Position numbers and translations under genes: made by a program. The notes under the pieces were generated by a model. That model saw nothing but the letters and a program-made list of their open reading frames with translations, had not been told where the DNA came from and searched no databases. Of a stretch of 64,000 nucleotides of DNA, positions 58,280 to 64,000 are shown one piece after another. The first letter of the stretch is position 1. Every line of letters begins with the position of its first letter. The stretch lies in assembly GCA_029168955.1 (NCBI GenBank), contig JAPDOI010001746.1, positions 82,434-146,433 of the forward strand, read 5' to 3'. The stretch comes from Aplectana chamaeleonis. Lineage: Eukaryota > Nematoda > Chromadorea > Rhabditida > Cosmocercidae.

Positions 58280-61200
58280 CGTCCTGCTTACTCCCACTGG
58301 GGTACTGCACACTTTCTATGACGTCCTGCTCACTCCCACTGGGGTACTGCACACTTTCTATGACGTCCTGCTTACTCCCACTGGGGGCTCACTCCCACTG
58401 GGGTCCTGCACCTTTCTATGACGTCCTGCTTACTCCCACTGGGGTCCTGCACACTTTCTATGACGTCCTGCTCACTCCCACTGGGGTCCTGCACACTTTC
58501 TATGACGTCCTGCCTACTCCCACTGGGGTCCTGCACCTTTCTATGACGTCCTGCTCACTCCCACTGAGGTCCTGCACACTTTCTATGACGTCCTGCTCAC
58601 TCCCACTGAGGGTCCTGCACCTTTCTATGACGTCCTGCTTACTACCACTAGGGTCCTGCACCCTTTCTATGACGTCCTGCTCACTCCCACTGGGGTACTG
58701 CACACTTTCTATGACGTCCTGCTCACTCCCACTGGGGTCCTGCACACTTTCTATGACGTCCTGCTCACTCCCACTGGGGTCCTGCCTTTCTATGACGTCC
58801 TGCTTACTCCCACTAGGGTCCTGCACCTTTCTATGACGTGCTGCTCACTCCCACTGGGGTCCTGCACACTTTCTATGACGTGCTGCTTACTCCCATTAGG
58901 GTACTGCACACTTTCTATGACGTCCTGCTTACTCCCACTGGGGTCCTGCACACTTTCTATGACGTCCTGCTCACTCCCACTGGGGTCCTGCACACTTTCT
59001 ATGACGTCCTGCGCACTCCCACTGGGGTCCTGCACACTTTCTATGACGTCCTGCGTACTCCCACTGGGGTCCTGCACACTTTCTATGACGTCCTGCTCAC
59101 TCCCACTGGGGTCCTGCACCTTTCTATGACGTCCTGCTTACTCCCACTGGGGTACTGCACACTTTCTATGACGTCCTGCTCACTCCCACTGGGGTCCTGC
59201 ACCTTTCTATGACGTCCTGCTTACTCCCACTAGGGTCCTGCACACTTTCTATGACGTCCTGCTCACTCCCACTGGGGTACTGCACACTTTCTATGACGTC
59301 CTGCTCACTCCCACTGGGGTCCTGCACACTTTCTATGACGTCCTGCTCACTCCCGCTGGGGTACTGCACACTTTCTATGACGTCCTGCTTACTCCCACTG
59401 GGGTACTGCACACTTTCTATGACGTCCTGCTCACTCCCACTGGGATCCTGCACACTTTCCATGACGTCCTGCTTACTCCCACTAGGTCCTTGCCCCTTTC
59501 TATGACGTCCTCCTCTCTCCCACTAGGGTCCTGCACACTTTCTATGACGTCCTGCTCACTCCCACTGGGGTCCTGCACCTTTCTATGACGTCCTGCTCAC
59601 TCCCACTGGGGTCCTGCACCTTTCTGTGACGTCCTGCTCACTCCCACAAGGGTCCTGCACCTTTCTATGACGTCCTGCTTACTCCCACAAGGGTCCTGCA
59701 CCTTTCTATGACGTCCTGCTTACTCCCACTAGGGTCCTGCACACCTCCTATGACGTCCTGCTCACTCCCACTGGGGTACTGCACACTTTCTATGACGTCC
59801 TGCTTACTCCCACTGGGGTCCTGCACACTTTCTATGACGTCCTGCTCACTCCCACTTGGGTCATGCACCTTTCTATGACGTCCTGCTTACTCCCACTGGG
59901 GTCCTGCACACTTTCTATGACGTCCTGCTCACTCCCACTGGGGTCCTGCACACTTTCTATGACGTCCTGCTTACTCCCGCTGGGGTCCTGCAGCCTTTCT
60001 ATGACGCCCTGCTCTCTCCCACTGGGGTCCTGCACCTTTCTATGACGTCCTGCTTACTCCCACTGGGGTACTGCACACTTTCTATGACGTCCTGCTCACT
60101 CCCACTGGGGTCCTGCACCTTTCTATGACGTCCTGCTTACTCCCACTAGGGTCCTGCACACTTTCTATGACGTCCTGCTCACTCCCACTGGGGTACTGCA
60201 CACTTTCTATGACGTCCTGCTCACTCCCACTGGGGTCCTGCACCTTTCTATGACGTCCTGCTCACTCCCACTGGGGTCCTGCACACTTTCTATGACGTCC
60301 TGCTCACTCCCACTGGGGTCCTGCACACTTTCTATGACGTCCTGCTCACTCCCACTGGGAGTCCTGCACCTTTCTATGACGTCCTGCTTACTCCCACTAG
60401 GGTCCTGCACACCTTCTATGACGTCCTGCTCACTCCCACTGGGGTACTGCACACTTTCTATGACGTCCTGCTTACTCCCACTAGAATCCTGCACCTTTCT
60501 ATGACGTCCTGCTCACTCCCACTGGGGTCCTGCACACTTTCTATGACGTCCTGCTCACTCCCACTGGGGTCCTGCACCTTTCTATGACGTCCTGCTCACT
60601 CCCGCTGGGGTACTGCACACTTTCTATGACGTCCTGCTTACTCCCACTGGGGTACTGCACACTTTCTATGACGTCCTTCTCACTCCCACTGGGGTCCTGC
60701 ATCTTTCTATGACGTCCTGCTTACTCCCACTAGGGTCCTGCACCTTTCTATGACGTCCTGCTTACTCCCACTAGGGTCCTGCACACTTTCTATGACGTCC
60801 TGCTCACCCCCACTGGGGTCCTGCACCTTTCTATGACGTCCTGCTTACTCCCACTGGGGTACTGCACACTTTCTATGAAGTCCTGCTCACTCCCACTGGG
60901 GTCCTGCACCTTTCTATGACGTCCTGCCTACTCCCACTAGGGTCCTGCACACTTTCTATGACGTCCTGCTCACTCCCACTAGGGTCCTGCACCTTTCTAT
61001 GACGTCCTGCTCACTCCCACTGGGGTACTGCACACTTTCTATGACGTCCTGCTCACTCCCACTGGGGTCCTGCACACTTTCTATGACGTCCTGCTCACTC
61101 CCACTGGGGTACTGCACACTTTCTATGACGTCCTGCTTACTCCCACTGGGGTCCTGCACACTTTCTATGACGTCCTGCTCACTCCCACTGGGGTCCTGCA

Positions 61201-64000
61201 CCTTTCTATGACGTCCTGCTTACTCCCACTAGGGTCCTGCACCTTTCTATGACGTCCTGCTCACTCCCACTGGGGTCCTGCACCTTTCTATGACGTCCTG
61301 CTCACTCCCACTGGGGTCCTGCACCTTTCTATGACGTCCTGCTTACTCCCACTAGGGTCCTGCACACTTTCTATGACGTCCTGCTCACTCCCACTGGGGT
61401 ACTGCACACTTTCTATGACGTCCTGCTCACTCCCACTGGGGTCCTGCACACTTTCTATGACGTCCTGCTCACTCCCACTGGGGTCCTGCACCTTTCTATG
61501 ACGTCCTGCTCACTCCCACTAGGTCCTGCACTTTCTATGACGTCCTGCTCACTCCCACTGGGGTCCTGCACACTTTCTATGACGTCCTGCTCACTCCCAC
61601 TGGGGTCCTGCACCTTTCTATGACGTCCTGCTCACTCCCGCTGGGGTACTGCACACTTTCTATGACGTCCTGCTTACTCCCACTGGGGTACTGCACACTT
61701 TCTATGACGTCCTTCTCACTCCCACTGGGGTCCTGCATCTTTCTATGACGTCCTGCTTACTCCCACTAGGGTCCTGCACCTTTCTATGACGTCCTGCTCA
61801 CTCCCACTGGGGTCCTGCACACTTTCTATGACGTCCTGCTTACTCCCACTAGGGTCCTGCACACTTTCTATGACGTCCTGCTCACTCCCACTGGGGTACT
61901 GCACACTTTCTATGACGTCGTGCTTACTCCCACTGGGGTACTGCTCACTTTCTATGACGTCCTGCTCACTCCCACTGGGGTCCTGCACCTTTCTATGACG
62001 TCCTGCTCACTCCCACTGGGGTCCTGCACCTTTCTATGACGTCCTGCTCACTCCCGCTGGGGTACTGCACACTTTCTATGACGTCCTGCTTACTCCCACT
62101 GGGGTACTGCACACTTTCTATGACGTCCTTCTCACTCCCACTGGGGTCCTGCATCTTTCTATGACGTCCTGCTTACTCCCACTAGGGTCCTGCACCTTTC
62201 TATGACGTCCTGCTCACTCCCACTGGGGTCCTGCACCTTTCTATGACGTCCTGCTTACTCCCACTAGGGTCCTGCACCTTTCTATGACGTCCTGCTCCAC
62301 TCCCACTGGGGTCCTGCACACTTTCTATGACGTCCTGCTTACTCCCACTAGGGTCCTGCACACTTTCTATGACGTCCTGCTCACCCCCACTGGGGTCCTG
62401 CACCTTTCTATGACGTCCTGCTTACTCCCACTGGGGTACTGCACACTTTCTATGACGTCCTGCTCACTCCCACTGGGGTCCTGCACCTTTCTATGACGTC
62501 CTGCTTACTCCCACTAGGGTCCTGCACACTTTCTATGACGTCCTGCTCACTCCCACTGGGGTACTGCACACTTTCTATGACGTCCTGCTCACTCCCACTG
62601 GGGTCCTGCACACTTTCTATGACGTCCTGCTCACTCCCACTGGGGTCCTGCACCTTTCTATGACGTCCTGCTCACTCCCACTGGGGTCCTGCACCTTTCT
62701 ATGACGTCCTGCTTACTCCCACTAGGGTCCTGCACCTTTCTATGACGTCCTGCTCACTCCCACTGGGGTCCTGCACCTTTCTATGACGTCCTGCTTACTC
62801 CCACTAGGGTCCTGCACTTTTCTATGACGTCCTGCTCACTCCCACTGGGGTCCTGCACCTTTCTGTGACGTCCTGCTTACTCCCACTAGGGTCCTGCACC
62901 TTTCTATGACGTCCTGCTTACTCCCACTAGGGTCCTGCACACCTTCTATGACGTCCTGCTCACTCCCACTGGGGTACTGCACACTTTCTATGACGTCCTG
63001 CTTACTCCCACTGGGGGCTCACTCCCACTGGGGTCCTGCACCTTTCTATGACGTCCTGCTCACTCCCACTGGGGTCCTGCACCTTTCTATGACGTCCTGC
63101 TTACTCCCACTAGGGTCCTGCACCTTTCTATGACGTCCTGCTTACTCCCACTAGGGTCCTGCACACTTTCTATGACGTCCTGCTCACTCCCACTGGGGTC
63201 CTGCACCTTTCTATGACGTCCTGCTTACTCCCACTGGGGTACTGCACACTTTCTATGACGTCCTGCTCACTCCCACTGGGGTCCTGCACCTTTCTATGAC
63301 GTCCTGCTTACTCCCACTAGGGTCCTGCACACTTTCTATGACGTCCTGCTCACTCCCACTGGGGTACTGCACACTTTCTATGACGTCCTGCTCACTCCCA
63401 CTGGGGTCCTGCACACTTTCAATGACGTCCTGCTCGCTCCCACTGGGGTCCTGCACCTTTCTATGACGTCCTGCTCACTCCCACTGGGGTCCTACACCTT
63501 TCTATGACGTCCTGCCTCACTCCCACTGGGGTCCTGCACCTTTCTATGACGTCCTGCTCACTCCCACTGGGGTCCTGCACCTTTCTATGACGTCCTGCTT
63601 ACTCCCACTGGGTCCTGCACACTTTCTCTGACGTCCTGCCTACTCCCACTAGGGTCCTGCCCCTTTCTATGACGTCCTGCTCACTCCCACTGGGGTCCTG
63701 CACACTTTCTATGACGTCCTGCTTACTCCCACTAGGGTCCTGCACACTTTCTATGACGTCCTGCTCACTCCCACTGGGGTCCTGCACACTTTCAATGACG
63801 TCCTGCTCACTCCCACTAGGGTCCTGCACCTTTCTATGACGTCCTGCTTACTCCCACTAGGGTCCTGCACACTTTCTATGACGTCCTGCTCACTCCCACT
63901 GGGGTCCCGCACACTTTCTATGACGTCCTGCTTACTCCCACTAGGGTCCTGCACCTTTCTATGACGTCCTGCTCACTCCCACTGGGGTCCTGCACCTTTC

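Larger units (their letters stand above)
30157..64000 (+). repeat. Satellite array, 41/42-bp monomer, about 800 copies, open at right edge
   Basis: Continuous head-to-tail repeats of a unit that reads, in two pieces, CACTTTCTATGACGTCCTGC and TCACTCCCACTGGGGTCCTG plus CA (42 bases). A 41-base form lacks one A (GCACCTTTC for GCACACTTTC). Common variants are CTCA/CTTA, CTGGGG/CTAGGG, GTCCTG/GTACTG and GACGTCC/GACGTCG. CTTA and CTAGGG tend to occur together, giving alternating A and B units. All copies share one orientation and no unrelated DNA interrupts the array. Dividing 33.8 kb by about 41.6 gives roughly 800 copies; the true length is unknown because it runs off the window and assemblies often collapse such arrays. 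No known satellite family is claimed. Confidence 0.97.

Noticed and set aside
30262..63954. Dozens of open frames encoding 14-residue repeat proteins on both strands
   Set aside because: They are the same satellite read in different frames; each ends where a 41-base unit shifts the frame, and substitutions show no codon-position bias by eye.
30157..64000. CRISPR array, because of regular short repeats
   Set aside because: There are no unique spacers: the whole period is repeat. The genome is also eukaryotic.
30157..64000. Telomeric or centromeric identity of the array
   Set aside because: There is no TTAGGC-type telomere repeat and no CENP-B-like box. Chromosome position cannot be told from the window.

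Overview
The window looks like repeat-dominated DNA from a nematode. A parasitic strongylid or hookworm-like genome is my best guess, but it is a guess. The grounds are T-rich TTTTCAG splice acceptors, short introns, an acceptor one base before a start codon as in spliced-leader genes, and the mix of repeats: an RTE-type LINE, a mariner, a DIRS/PAT-type tyrosine-recombinase retroelement, a Penelope-like fragment and many small terminal-inverted-repeat (TIR) elements. There are no operons, bacterial genes or phage genes.

Layout. 1-2130: RTE-type retrotransposon on the minus strand (endonuclease plus part of the reverse transcriptase), running off the left edge. 2131-12723: a mosaic of non-autonomous DNA transposons, several nested: a candidate SINE, a Mutator-like MITE with 9-bp target duplications, a 2.4-kb Tc1-like foldback element with two further insertions, and a 1.1-kb element built on 42-bp AT-rich repeats. 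12724-13764: a mariner copy with TA target sites, a deleted 5' part and a mutated catalytic residue. 14243-14804: two exons starting a host gene for an LDH2-type malate/L-lactate dehydrogenase, minus strand; the rest of the gene is not visible. 14872-22917: more MITEs, including a 1.5-kb palindrome, and a possible 3'-terminal host exon (22258-22359). 23871-24549: a 63-bp perfect inverted repeat enclosing a lysine-rich terminal exon. 24590-28606: a decayed DIRS/PAT-like element on the minus strand (Gag-like RS-rich ORF, RT, RNase H, tyrosine recombinase) with a predicted 71-bp intron and a MITE in its RNase H. 28860-29758: Penelope-like fragment and a palindromic TA-flanked MITE.

From about 30157 to the right edge (33.8 kb, over half the window) the DNA is one uninterrupted tandem array of a 41/42-bp monomer, roughly 800 copies, all in one orientation, with local higher-order repeats and a diverged left edge. 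It is open in several frames on both strands, but this follows from monomer composition and is not evidence of a protein. The array is the most unusual feature here.

Only the dehydrogenase exons, and less surely the exons at 22258-22359 and 24318-24444, are candidate host genes. All assignments come from reading the sequence; no search or alignment program was run.
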